A stretch of 64,000 nucleotides of DNA. Origin: Streptomyces cyaneogriseus subsp. noncyanogenus (lineage in GTDB: Bacteria; Actinomycetota; Actinomycetes; Streptomycetales; Streptomycetaceae). Made by a program: the position numbers and the translations under genes. Positions 51,045-58,632 of this stretch are shown piece by piece. The notes below the pieces were generated by a model. The model saw only the letters and a program-made list of their open reading frames with translations. It searched no databases and was not told the DNA's origin. The stretch covers positions 4,030,001 through 4,094,000 of the forward strand of contig NZ_CP010849.1 of assembly GCF_000931445.1 (NCBI RefSeq). Direction: 5' to 3'. Every line of letters begins with the position of its first letter. The stretch's first letter is position 1.

Positions 51045-52490
51045 GTGAGCACCGAGAACGAGGGCACCGCGGTACCCCCGGCCCCGTCCGCACCCCCCGT
51101 GCCGGTGGATTCTCCCGCAGCCTCCGCGCAGGAGGCGGCGGCGCCGTACGGGAGCGCGCCCACGCCGCCGGCCGCGCCCCCGGCCGGGGCCGCGCAGGCC
51201 CCTTCCGCTCAGCCGCACTCCGCCGCCGGCCCCTACGCGTACGGCTCCCGCCAGGGCTCCGCCCCCGACGCCGCCTGGCCGCCCCCGCCGCCGGCCGGAC
51301 CGGTCCACGGTGCGGGCGGGGACGGCTCCGGTGGCTGGGGCGCCTCGTACCAGCCGCCCGCCTCCCAGCCGCGCCGCGGGCGCGGCGGGCTGATCGCCGC
51401 CCTCCTGATCGCCGCGCTGGTCGCGGGCGGCCTGGGCGGCGGCCTCGGCTACACCCTGGCCAAGGACGGCGACGAGAGCGGTTCCACCACGGTCTCCGCC
51501 TCCGACACCGGCGGCTCCGTCAAGCGCGACGACGGCACGGTCGCGGCCGTGGCCGCCAAGGCGCTGCCGAGCACGGTCACCATCCAGGCCGAGGGCGCCG
51601 GCGGCGAGGGCGGCACGGGCACCGGCTTCGTCTTCGACAAGCAGGGGCACATCGTCACCAACAACCATGTGGTGGCGGAGGCGGTCGACGGCGGCAGGCT
51701 CACCGCCACCTTCCCCGACGGCAAGCGGTACGACGCCGAGGTGGTCGGCCACGCCCAGGGCTACGACGTCGCGGTCATCAAGCTGAAGAACGCCCCCTCG
51801 GACCTGAAGCCGCTCCCGCTCGGCGACTCCGACAAGGTGGCCGTCGGCGACTCCACGATCGCCATCGGCGCGCCCTTCGGCCTGTCCGACACGGTGACCA
51901 CCGGCATCATCAGCGCCAAGAACCGCCCGGTGGCCTCCAGCGACGGCAGCGCCGGCAGCAAGGCGTCCTACATGAGCGCCCTCCAGACCGACGCCTCGAT
52001 CAACCCGGGCAACTCCGGCGGCCCGCTGCTGGACGCCCGGGGCAACGTCATCGGCATCAACTCCGCGATCCAGTCCGCCAGCAACGGACTGGGCGGTACC
52101 GGCCAGGCCGGCTCCATCGGCCTGGGCTTCGCCATCCCGATCAACCAGGCCAAGTACGTCGCCCAGCAGCTCATCAAGACGGGCAAGCCGGTGTACGCCA
52201 AGATCGGCGCGTCCGTATCGCTGGAGGAGACGGCGGGCGGGGCCCAGATCAGCGACCAGGGCGCCGGCGGCTCCGAGGCGGTCGAGCCGGGCGGCCCCGC
52301 CGCCGACGCGGGACTGAAGCCCGGCGACGTCATCACCAAGCTGGACGACCGGGTCATCGACAGCGGCCCGACCCTGATCGGCGAGATCTGGACCCACCAG
52401 CCCGGCGACGAGGTGACCGTCACCTACGAGCGCGGCGGCAAGCAGCACACGGTCGAACTCACCCTGGGCTCCCGCGTCGGCGACAACTGA
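51045..52490 (+). CDS. Membrane-anchored HtrA/DegP-type serine protease with PDZ domain
   Basis: 481 residues from GTG 51045 with GGAG 7 nt upstream. A Pro/Ala-rich cytosolic segment of about 105 residues precedes one transmembrane helix (GLIAALLIAALVAGGLGGGLGYTL). The trypsin-like domain follows, with His in VTNNHVV, Asp in YDVAVIKL and Ser in NPGNSGGPLL, and finally a C-terminal PDZ domain (AADAGLKPGDVITKLDDRVI). It acts outside the membrane in envelope protein quality control. It is followed by a hairpin that abuts the tRNA-Ser gene. Confidence 0.95.
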   Translation: MSTENEGTAVPPAPSAPPVPVDSPAASAQEAAAPYGSAPTPPAAPPAGAAQAPSAQPHSAAGPYAYGSRQGSAPDAAWPPPPPAGPVHGAGGDGSGGWGASYQPPASQPRRGRGGLIAALLIAALVAGGLGGGLGYTLAKDGDESGSTTVSASDTGGSVKRDDGTVAAVAAKALPSTVTIQAEGAGGEGGTGTGFVFDKQGHIVTNNHVVAEAVDGGRLTATFPDGKRYDAEVVGHAQGYDVAVIKLKNAPSDLKPLPLGDSDKVAVGDSTIAIGAPFGLSDTVTTGIISAKNRPVASSDGSAGSKASYMSALQTDASINPGNSGGPLLDARGNVIGINSAIQSASNGLGGTGQAGSIGLGFAIPINQAKYVAQQLIKTGKPVYAKIGASVSLEETAGGAQISDQGAGGSEAVEPGGPAADAGLKPGDVITKLDDRVIDSGPTLIGEIWTHQPGDEVTVTYERGGKQHTVELTLGSRVGDN

Positions 52491-52524
52491 TCCACCCGCG
52501 CCCGTGCCGACCCGCTACCCTGGT

Positions 52525-52555
52525 CCCCGCACCGCCGATCACGGACGGTGCGGGG
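52525..52555 (+). terminator. Hairpin after the HtrA gene, abutting tRNA-Ser
   Basis: CCCCGCACCG (52525-52534) pairs perfectly with CGGTGCGGGG (52546-52555). Its last two bases are the first two of the tRNA gene, so read-through and tRNA 5' processing may interact. Confidence 0.6.
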
Positions 52556-52638
52556 TGGGTTGCCCGAGCGGCCTAAGGGAACGGTCTTGAAAACCGTCGT
52601 GGCGCGAGTCACCGTGGGTTCAAATCCCACACCCACCG
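52554..52638 (+). tRNA. tRNA-Ser (anticodon TGA)
   Basis: 85 nt with acceptor arms GGTGGGT and ACCCACC, anticodon loop CTTGAAA between ACGGT and ACCGT, a long type-II variable arm, and the T arm GTGGGTTCAAATCCCAC. The chromosome encodes GCA rather than CCA after the acceptor, so CCA is added later. The 3' part is the attachment site of the island downstream. Confidence 0.97.
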
Positions 52639-52640
52639 CA
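52585..52640 (+). repeat. Left attachment site (attL), 56-bp direct repeat in tRNA-Ser
   Basis: Identical over 56 bp to 58943-58998. It covers the tRNA from the anticodon loop to the 3' end, as is usual for tyrosine-recombinase integration into tRNA genes; the insertion left a complete tRNA on this side. Confidence 0.88.
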
Positions 52641-52664
52641 CGAGGTCAGACGACGCGCTGATCA

Positions 52665-52695
52665 GAAGGGGTGTCCCGATCAGGGGCACCCCTTC
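52665..52695 (+). terminator. Hairpin after tRNA-Ser
   Basis: GAAGGGGTG (52665-52673) pairs with CACCCCTTC (52687-52695), 27 bp after the tRNA. A near-copy occurs after the right attachment site. Confidence 0.65.
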
Positions 52696-53046
52696 GTCGT
52701 GTGTGCCTGTCTCATCCCGAACCACTCGTGTGTCGTTCTGGATCACGGTGTGTGGACCAGGCGTGGACCAGGATCCGAGTACTTCTCGGCACAAGAGGCC
52801 GCAACACCGAAGCGTCCTGGATCCCACCACAGACAAGACATCAGTCCAGAGCACCCAGATTCCCGCCATCCGCTAGAACCCGGAGCGGGCCGCAGCCTCA
52901 GTAGGCCGATGAGGTGACTGCATCTACTGAATATGTACGAGGCGGAGTTGGTCGGGGGCGGACGTTAAGCAGGGGGTGGTCTGCTGCGTATGGGAGGGGA
53001 AAGCGTGGTCGCGCTCTGTGGCACACGAGCAATGAGGATCCGCACG
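52696..53046. other. Island left end, no gene called
   Basis: 350 bp without a convincing frame. It contains the repeated motif GTGGACCAGGCGTGGACC at 52752-52769, whose near-copy lies at the island's right end. If an integrase gene was once here, I see no trace in any frame. Confidence 0.45.
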
Positions 53047-53280
53047 ATGACGTTTGTGGAACTGACGGGAGTGGTCTCGGCAGTGATCAGCGCGGCGGTG
53101 GGGCTCACGCAACTGCTGCGCACGGCCCGTACGTGGCGATCAGCGTGGCGCGAGAAGCGGCCGGAGGCGGCTGCGGAGAGAGTGACTGCGAGCGAGCCGT
53201 ATTGGGTCGTGCGCGTAGATGGCGCGGGAGGGCGCAAGCGTGCTCCTGCTGGTCCCGGCCACATGCAGCTCGCGGGCTGA
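53047..53280 (+). CDS. Small island protein with N-terminal hydrophobic helix (tentative)
   Basis: 77 residues from ATG 53047: one hydrophobic segment (FVELTGVVSAVISAAVGLTQLL) followed by a basic region (RTARTWRSAWREKRPEAAAERV). This is typical of small membrane-associated orphan proteins of Streptomyces mobile elements. There is only a weak GAGG-like site upstream and no recognisable homologue. The frame is open 19 codons farther upstream. Confidence 0.4.
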   Translation: MTFVELTGVVSAVISAAVGLTQLLRTARTWRSAWREKRPEAAAERVTASEPYWVVRVDGAGGRKRAPAGPGHMQLAG

Positions 53281-53298
53281 CGCACGTGGGCCGGCCTG

Positions 53299-53517
53299 GT
53301 GAGCGGGGACGGCGAAGAGCGTCTGCTGGCCCCCGGCAGCGAGCAACTGGCCGTCATTCTCAAGTCCCGCGAGACACATAACAGGTGGCTTCTTGTGAGG
53401 CTGCGCCGTGGATCTTCCACTGCATCGCTGCGGCCCGTCTCGATCGGCCTCCAGCATCGCAGAGCTACAGCCACCAGCTCCCAGGTTCAATCAAATTCAC
53501 GTCATAGTGACGAATAG
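53299..53517 (+). CDS. Small hypothetical ORF (weak)
   Basis: 72 residues from GTG 53299, 18 bp after the preceding ORF: VSGDGEERLLAPGSEQLAVI... then an Arg/Ser-rich end. There is no family and no clear ribosome site. The two could be parts of one gene broken by a frameshift, since together they would give a 150-residue membrane-anchored protein. Low confidence. Confidence 0.25.
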   Translation: MSGDGEERLLAPGSEQLAVILKSRETHNRWLLVRLRRGSSTASLRPVSIGLQHRRATATSSQVQSNSRHSDE

Positions 53518-53550
53518 GTGGCCGGCCTGAGGGAACGCGGACGGTAGTGA

Positions 53551-53584
53551 TTGGCCCTCGCTCAAGACCGTGAGCGGGGGCCAA
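53551..53584 (-). terminator. Strong hairpin after the small minus-strand gene
   Basis: TTGGCCCTCGCTCA (53551-53564) pairs with TGAGCGGGGGCCAA (53571-53584) with one T-G wobble and a 6-nt loop. It is 30 bp past the stop of the 43-codon gene at 53614 and also serves the plus-strand ORFs. It lacks a T run. Confidence 0.65.
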
Positions 53585-53613
53585 CCCGTTGTCAGCCAGT
53601 TGTGAAGCCAGGG

Positions 53614-53745
53614 TTAGCTGTTGTTGCCTTCCTGGCCACGGCGTCGACGCCACCGCGCTAGTGCGCTCCGGCCCGCGAGTACACCGATAGTTGTGGTAGT
53701 GCTTGCCGCCAGATTGGCGAAAATGTCGATGAGAAAGCCCTGCAT
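53614..53745 (-). CDS. 43-residue peptide with hydrophobic N-terminus
   Basis: ATG at 53745 opens a short frame: MQGFLIDIFANLAASTTTTI, then GVLAGRSALARWRRRRGQ and an EGNNS end. A hydrophobic helix of about 20 residues is followed by a strongly basic RWRRRR stretch, as in small toxin-like or membrane-anchoring peptides. It is followed by a strong hairpin, which supports real expression. Function unknown. Confidence 0.5.
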   Translation of the reverse strand: MQGFLIDIFANLAASTTTTIGVLAGRSALARWRRRRGQEGNNS

Positions 53746-53869
53746 GCGAACTCCATGGGCAGCTTGAAGCTACCCACCGGATGAGCGGGCTTGCGGCGAA
53801 CGTCACGTACGTGACTGGAAAGTGACCCCGTCCTCGCCCAGGGGCTGCCCTAGCTGTACGGCAGCAGAT

Positions 53870-54169
53870 TCATGATAGCAACGAGATGTCCAGCTCGGTG
53901 AAGCCCGCAGCTCGCATCTCATCTACGAGCTGCCACCACCTTGCTGCCTTAACTTGGGGGGTGCGCGGGCATGCTGGGCACCTGAAGACGTATGAACTGC
54001 GACCCATCATGGATCCAGGCTCGGCGTTCCGCATGGGTGACGCGAAGTATCTGAAGGCATGGGTCATCCCGTGGCTGCCATCAGCTTCACGTCGGGCCAT
54101 CGTCAGACGGAATCGCGCGTGCTGGCCCCTATCGGTGCATACGATCCCGACTCGGTACTCCTTGGCCAT
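53870..54169 (-). CDS. Cys-rich island protein, probable zinc-binding
   Basis: 99 residues from ATG 54169, which has AGGAG 9 nt upstream; the frame is open to 54241 but those starts lack a site. Four putative metal ligands are visible: VCTDRGQH near residues 10-17 and FRCPACPR near residues 63-70. The end is VKAARWWQLVDEMRAAGFTELDISLL. Proteins with this layout recur in Streptomyces integrative elements as I recall, without known function. It is divergent from the HEPN gene across 84 bp, so the two may share a regulatory region. Confidence 0.65.
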   Translation of the reverse strand: MAKEYRVGIVCTDRGQHARFRLTMARREADGSHGMTHAFRYFASPMRNAEPGSMMGRSSYVFRCPACPRTPQVKAARWWQLVDEMRAAGFTELDISLLS

Positions 54170-54905
54170 ACCGGCAGTCTCCTGTGACTCGCCAAATCGC
54201 ATGCGCGCGTAACCTCCGGCAGCGATGATCGAGAGTTCCATCGCGCAGTTGGAGTGTTGATATGGCAGGTTCTCTCGTACGCTCGCTCACTGGCCCAGAC
54301 GTTGCAAGAAGGTCTGGTGTGGAAGCCCGGTCGGAACGGGGACGGCCGGGGCTGGTGGCAGATATCTGATCATCAGCAGCTTCCTGCCCTGATGGCAAAC
54401 GCGTTCGCGGGCATGGAGTTTCTGCGCCAGTATGCCGGTGAGGACAGCTTCTGGACCTCCCGTGCTGCTGAGGTGTACCAGAGCAAGGGAGATAATCAGT
54501 CCACTGAGTCGGGGGCTCGCGCCGTCGGTGATGTCTTGCTCACCTGGGTTCGCCAGGTAGAAGCGGGCGTCAGCGAAATCGTGGGTGCTCGTGCTTGGTC
54601 GGAGGTCGGCCTGATCAGCACGGACATGATGGGCCAGGTACGGCGGCTACTGAGTGACAAGCAGACCCATCCTGCTGCGGCCATCGTGCTGTGCGGCGCT
54701 GCATTGGAGAGCGCACTGAGGGCGCTGATTGAGGCTCGCGGGCTGGGACTGCCCGAGCGCCCCTCGCTCAGCACCTACTCGCAGCTTCTCCGTCGGGAGG
54801 AGCTAATACTCCAGCCGTAGATCGTTATGTGCCCTGGTTTTGGGGCTGTCTGCCGCTGGCGGAAACTCAGGTGGCCTCAGCGCACGATCTGGGTAGAGTC
54901 GGGCG

Positions 54906-55406
54906 GTGCCCGAGCTGAAGCGGCTGCATGCCGGCCACGCCTCGGCGGTCCTGGCCTTCGAGCTGGCGAACCGCACCTACTTCGCTGCCTCGATCTCCGA
55001 CCGCGGCGACGACTTCTTCGACCAGTTCACCGACCGGTACAACGCCTCGCTGGCCGAGCAGGAGGCCGGCATCTGCGCCTTCTACGTGCTCGTCGCCGAG
55101 GACGGCTCGGTACTCGGCAGGTTCAACCTGTACGACTTGGAGGACGGCACTGCCAGACTCGGCTACCGGGTCGCGGAGCGGGTCGCCGGCCGCGGCGTGG
55201 CCACCGCGACCGTCCGGGAGCTGTGCCGGATGGCGACAGCGATGCATGGCCTGCGCACACTGCGGGCGGCCACCTCCCACGAGAATGCCGCGTCCCAGAA
55301 GGTGCTGGCCAAGGCCGGGTTCGTCCCGGTTGGCCCGGCCGACCCAGCCGACCTCGGCGGTCAGCCAGGCACCTGGTATCAGCGTGACCTAGAAGTCCAG
55401 CCGTAG
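54906..55406 (+). CDS. GNAT-family N-acetyltransferase (RimJ/RimL type), IS passenger
   Basis: 166 residues from GTG 54906. The GNAT fold is recognisable: FYVLVAEDGSVLGRFNLYDLE, the acetyl-CoA loop RVAGRGVATATV, and ATSHENAASQKVLAKAGFVPVG. It is closest in style to ribosomal-protein acetyltransferases that also include antibiotic-modifying enzymes; the substrate is unknown. Its last codons (VQP and stop) are encoded by the inner IS end, which suggests the IS once inserted at the 3' end of this gene and then carried it along. Confidence 0.87.
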   Translation: MPELKRLHAGHASAVLAFELANRTYFAASISDRGDDFFDQFTDRYNASLAEQEAGICAFYVLVAEDGSVLGRFNLYDLEDGTARLGYRVAERVAGRGVATATVRELCRMATAMHGLRTLRAATSHENAASQKVLAKAGFVPVGPADPADLGGQPGTWYQRDLEVQP

Positions 55407-55467
55407 AGCGTGATCTTGCTGGTGGACTGACTGTGGGAAGGCTGCGGCCACCGCCGATCATCGGTGT

Positions 55468-56784
55468 GTGAAGACTAACGATCTTGCGGTGGCCGCAGGT
55501 CACAGCGTAGACCCTGCCCGCTGGCAGGAGGCGTTCGAGGGCCTGATGGGCCGGATAGCGGGCCGGTTCGCGCGGGTGGAGCCCCGGCGCCGGGTACGGG
55601 ACTTGGCGCTGGGGCTGCTGTCGGACCTGCCATGCAAGAACTGCTGGTCGATCGCCGAGTGGGCTGGGGAGGCGAGTCCGGACGGCATGCAGTACCTGCT
55701 CGGCCGGGCCCGATGGGATGCCGACCGCGTGCGCGATGACGTGCGTGAGTACGTGCTGGAGTATCTGGGCGACGAGGATGCGGTGCTGGTGGTTGATGAG
55801 ACCGGGGACGTGAAGAAGGGCACGCACACCGTCGGGGTCCAGCGCCAGTACACCGGCACTGCCGGGAGGATCGAAAACGCGCAGGTCGCCGTCTACCTCG
55901 TCTACGCCGGCCGCCGCGGACACGCGGCGGTGGACCGGGAGCTGTACATTCCGCGCTCGTGGACGTGCGACCCGGACCGCTGCCGGGCCGCGGGCCTGGA
56001 CGAGGACACCGTCTTCGCGACCAAACCGGAGCTGGCCGCCCGCATGATCGGCCGGTTCCTGGACGCCGGGCACCGCGTGAGCTGGGTCGCGGGTGACGAG
56101 GTCTACGGCGGCAGCCCGAAGCTGCGGGCCGCGCTGGAACAGCGCCAGCTCGGCCACGTGCTCGCCGTCGCCTGCTCGGCCGAAGTGACCACCGGCGCCG
56201 GGAAGTTCCGGGCGGACGCCCTGGCCGCGAGGGTGCCGAAGCGAGCCTGGCAGAAGCTGTCGGCCGGGGCCGGCGCCAAGGGCCACCGCTTCTACGACTG
56301 GGCCGTCATCGACCTGGCCGAACCCCGGCCCGGCTGTCACCGGCTGCTGATCCGCCGCAACCGCACCACCGGTGAACTCGCCTACTACCGCTGCTGGTCG
56401 CCCGCCCCGGTGCCCCCGACCACCCTGGTCCGCGTCGCCGGGTCGAGATGGCGGGTGGAGGAGACTTTCCAGGCCGGAAAGAGCTTGGCCGGACTCGACG
56501 AGCACCAACTCCACCGCTACACCTCCTGGTCCCGCTGGGTCACCCTGGCCATGCTCGCTCACGCTTTCCTCGCCGTCGTCCGCGCCGACGAACACGCCCG
56601 CCATCCCACCCCGGACGAGCTGATCCCGCTCACCTGCAACGAGATCCAGCGACTGTTCATCACCTCGGTCGTCCGGCCCATGCGCGACGTGGCCCACCGG
56701 CTCCGCTGGTCTGCCTGGCGACGCCGCCACCAGGCCCGAGCCCAAGCCAGCCACTACCACCGACAAGCCGCGAATCAGACGTGA
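55468..56784 (+). CDS. IS701-family transposase
   Basis: 438 residues from GTG 55468. It is a DDE transposase with Asp110 in VLVVDETG, Asp210 in WVAGDEVYG and Glu331/332 in RWRVEETFQAGK. Family signatures such as GVQRQYTGTAGR and LDEHQLHRYTSW are present. Apparently intact, so it could mobilise both this element and relatives such as the element immediately downstream. It ends 24 bp before the right terminus. Confidence 0.95.
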   Translation: MKTNDLAVAAGHSVDPARWQEAFEGLMGRIAGRFARVEPRRRVRDLALGLLSDLPCKNCWSIAEWAGEASPDGMQYLLGRARWDADRVRDDVREYVLEYLGDEDAVLVVDETGDVKKGTHTVGVQRQYTGTAGRIENAQVAVYLVYAGRRGHAAVDRELYIPRSWTCDPDRCRAAGLDEDTVFATKPELAARMIGRFLDAGHRVSWVAGDEVYGGSPKLRAALEQRQLGHVLAVACSAEVTTGAGKFRADALAARVPKRAWQKLSAGAGAKGHRFYDWAVIDLAEPRPGCHRLLIRRNRTTGELAYYRCWSPAPVPPTTLVRVAGSRWRVEETFQAGKSLAGLDEHQLHRYTSWSRWVTLAMLAHAFLAVVRADEHARHPTPDELIPLTCNEIQRLFITSVVRPMRDVAHRLRWSAWRRRHQARAQASHYHRQAANQT

Positions 56785-56830
56785 AGATCACGATGTACGG
56801 CTGGAGTACTAATACTCCAGCAGCGTTTCG

Positions 56831-57027
56831 CTATCTGGCCTGGTCAGAGGCGTCGTCCGGAGTGTAGTGGGCTGGTGGTGTGCCAGGGGCGGTCTTGCCT
56901 GACCGCCCCTCCAACGAGTGGAGTCGTCGCCGGTAGTGGCAGTGGCGGGCGACGACCTGGCGTCTGCGGCGCCAGCGGGACCAGCTCAGCAGGGGCGCGC
57001 GAAGCGACCGGCCACCTCGGCGGTGCC
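56831..57027 (-). pseudogene. C-terminal fragment of an IS701-type transposase
   Basis: Read on the minus strand this gives ...LLSWSRWRRRRQVVARHCHYRRRL..., then LEGRSGKTAPGT and a stop at 56831. It matches the end of the transposase at 55468 (RLRWSAWRRRHQARAQASHYHRQ). It is cut at 57027 exactly where the first linker begins, so truncation is due to the assembly, not to biology. Confidence 0.7.
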
Positions 57028-58538
57028 TCGTATAACTTCGTATAATGTATGCTACACGAAGTTATTACGGCACCGCACGCCCGACGGCCTCCAGCGGCTG
57101 CTGCACGGAGCGACCCGGGCCGCTGACGACGTCCGCGACGACCTGCAGTCGTACGTCGCCAAGCACCTCGGCGACGACAACGGGGTACTCGTCATCGACG
57201 ACACCGGCTTCCTCAAGAAGGGCACGACCTCGGCTGGGGTGCAGCGCCAGTACTCCGGCACCGCCGGCCGCACAGAGAACTGCCAGATCGGTGTCTTCGC
57301 CGCCTACACCTCCGCCGCCGGCCGCGCGTTGGTGGACCGGGAACTCGTATAACTTCGTATAATGTATGCTACACGAAGTTATTACGGCACCGCACGCCCG
57401 ACGGCCTCCAGCGGCTGCTGCACGGAGCGACCCGGGCCGCTGACGACGTCCGCGACGACCTGCAGTCGTACGTCGCCAAGCACCTCGGCGACGACAACGG
57501 GGTACTCGTCATCGACGACACCGGCTTCCTCAAGAAGGGCACGACCTCGGCTGGGGTGCAGCGCCAGTACTCCGGCACCGCCGGCCGCACAGAGAACTGC
57601 CAGATCGGTGTCTTCGCCGCCTACACCTCCGCCGCCGGCCGCGCGTTGGTGGACCGGGAACTCGTATAACTTCGTATAATGTATGCTACACGAAGTTATT
57701 ACGGCACCGCACGCCCGACGGCCTCCAGCGGCTGCTGCACGGAGCGACCCGGGCCGCTGACGACGTCCGCGACGACCTGCAGTCGTACGTCGCCAAGCAC
57801 CTCGGCGACGACAACGGGGTACTCGTCATCGACGACACCGGCTTCCTCAAGAAGGGCACGACCTCGGCTGGGGTGCAGCGCCAGTACTCCGGCACCGCCG
57901 GCCGCACAGAGAACTGCCAGATCGGTGTCTTCGCCGCCTACACCTCCGCCGCCGGCCGCGCGTTGGTGGACCGGGAACTCGTATAACTTCGTATAATGTA
58001 TGCTACACGAAGTTATTACGGCACCGCACGCCCGACGGCCTCCAGCGGCTGCTGCACGGAGCGACCCGGGCCGCTGACGACGTCCGCGACGACCTGCAGT
58101 CGTACGTCGCCAAGCACCTCGGCGACGACAACGGGGTACTCGTCATCGACGACACCGGCTTCCTCAAGAAGGGCACGACCTCGGCTGGGGTGCAGCGCCA
58201 GTACTCCGGCACCGCCGGCCGCACAGAGAACTGCCAGATCGGTGTCTTCGCCGCCTACACCTCCGCCGCCGGCCGCGCGTTGGTGGACCGGGAACTCGTA
58301 TAACTTCGTATAATGTATGCTACACGAAGTTATTACGGCACCGCACGCCCGACGGCCTCCAGCGGCTGCTGCACGGAGCGACCCGGGCCGCTGACGACGT
58401 CCGCGACGACCTGCAGTCGTACGTCGCCAAGCACCTCGGCGACGACAACGGGGTACTCGTCATCGACGACACCGGCTTCCTCAAGAAGGGCACCACTCGT
58501 ATAACTTCGTATAATGTATGCTATACGAAGTTATTACG
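57028..58538 (+). repeat. Tandem array of 275-bp transposase fragment joined by six 42-bp loxP linkers (probable 454 artefact)
   Basis: Linkers lie at 57028-57069, 57345-57386, 57662-57703, 57979-58020, 58296-58337 and 58497-58538. Each is a 34-bp loxP flanked by TCGT and TACG. The first five share one T-to-C change in the right arm (CTACACG); the sixth is perfect loxP. Between them are four identical 275-bp units and one truncated unit of 159 bp, encoding residues about 67-159 of an IS701 transposase (RTPDGLQRLLHG, VLVIDDTGFLKKG). The 42-mer equals the GS FLX Titanium paired-end linker as I remember it. Confidence 0.9.
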
Positions 58539-58540
58539 GA

Positions 58541-58632
58541 TCCACTCGTTGGAGGGGCGGTCAGGCAAGACCGCCCCTGGCACACCACCAGCCCACTACA
58601 CTCCGGACGACGCCTGTGACCAGGCCAGATAG
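58541..58632 (+). pseudogene. Second copy of the transposase C-terminus
   Basis: HSLEGRSGKTAPGTPPAHY, then TPDDACDQAR and a stop at 58630-58632. It is the inverted copy of the left end with one base changed (Ser to Cys). It begins right after the last linker. Confidence 0.65.

Larger units (their letters stand above)
54807..56808 (+). mobile_element. IS701-family element with GNAT passenger (element 1)
   Basis: The ends are TACTCCAGCCGTAGATCGT at 54807 and, on the other strand at 56808, TACTCCAGCCGTACATCGT. CTAA flanks both sides (54803-54806 and 56809-56812), fitting the 4-bp YTAR target of IS701. A second left-type end, TCCAGCCGTAGAGCGTGATC, starts at 55396 after CTAG, so the simple IS is 55393-56808. 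The outer unit adds 586 bp with an acetyltransferase gene. CTAA at the outer but not the inner left end indicates the larger unit moved as a whole. Confidence 0.78.

Noticed and set aside
52424..52636. ORF antisense to tRNA-Ser (MGVGFEPTVTRATTVFK) and its copy at 58800-58994
   Set aside because: These are the well-known spurious translations of the tRNA complement; no coding evidence.
56918..57352. 144-residue ORF spanning the left end of element 2 and the first unit
   Set aside because: It crosses the linker junction and is antisense to the real transposase C-terminus.
57045..58504. Series of identical 105-residue ORFs (starting MYATRSYYGT) as a repeated gene family
   Set aside because: They begin inside the linker sequence and read the transposase fragment in a wrong frame; they exist only because of the tandem linker artefact.
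57028..58538. CRISPR array or natural site-specific recombination array
   Set aside because: The spacers are identical 275-bp transposase pieces and the repeats are loxP linkers; no cas or recombinase gene is near.
57028..58538. Deliberate Cre-loxP engineering of the strain
   Set aside because: Not excluded, but the TCGT/TACG flanks match the sequencing linker, there is no marker gene, and tandem copies of a 275-bp random piece have no design purpose.
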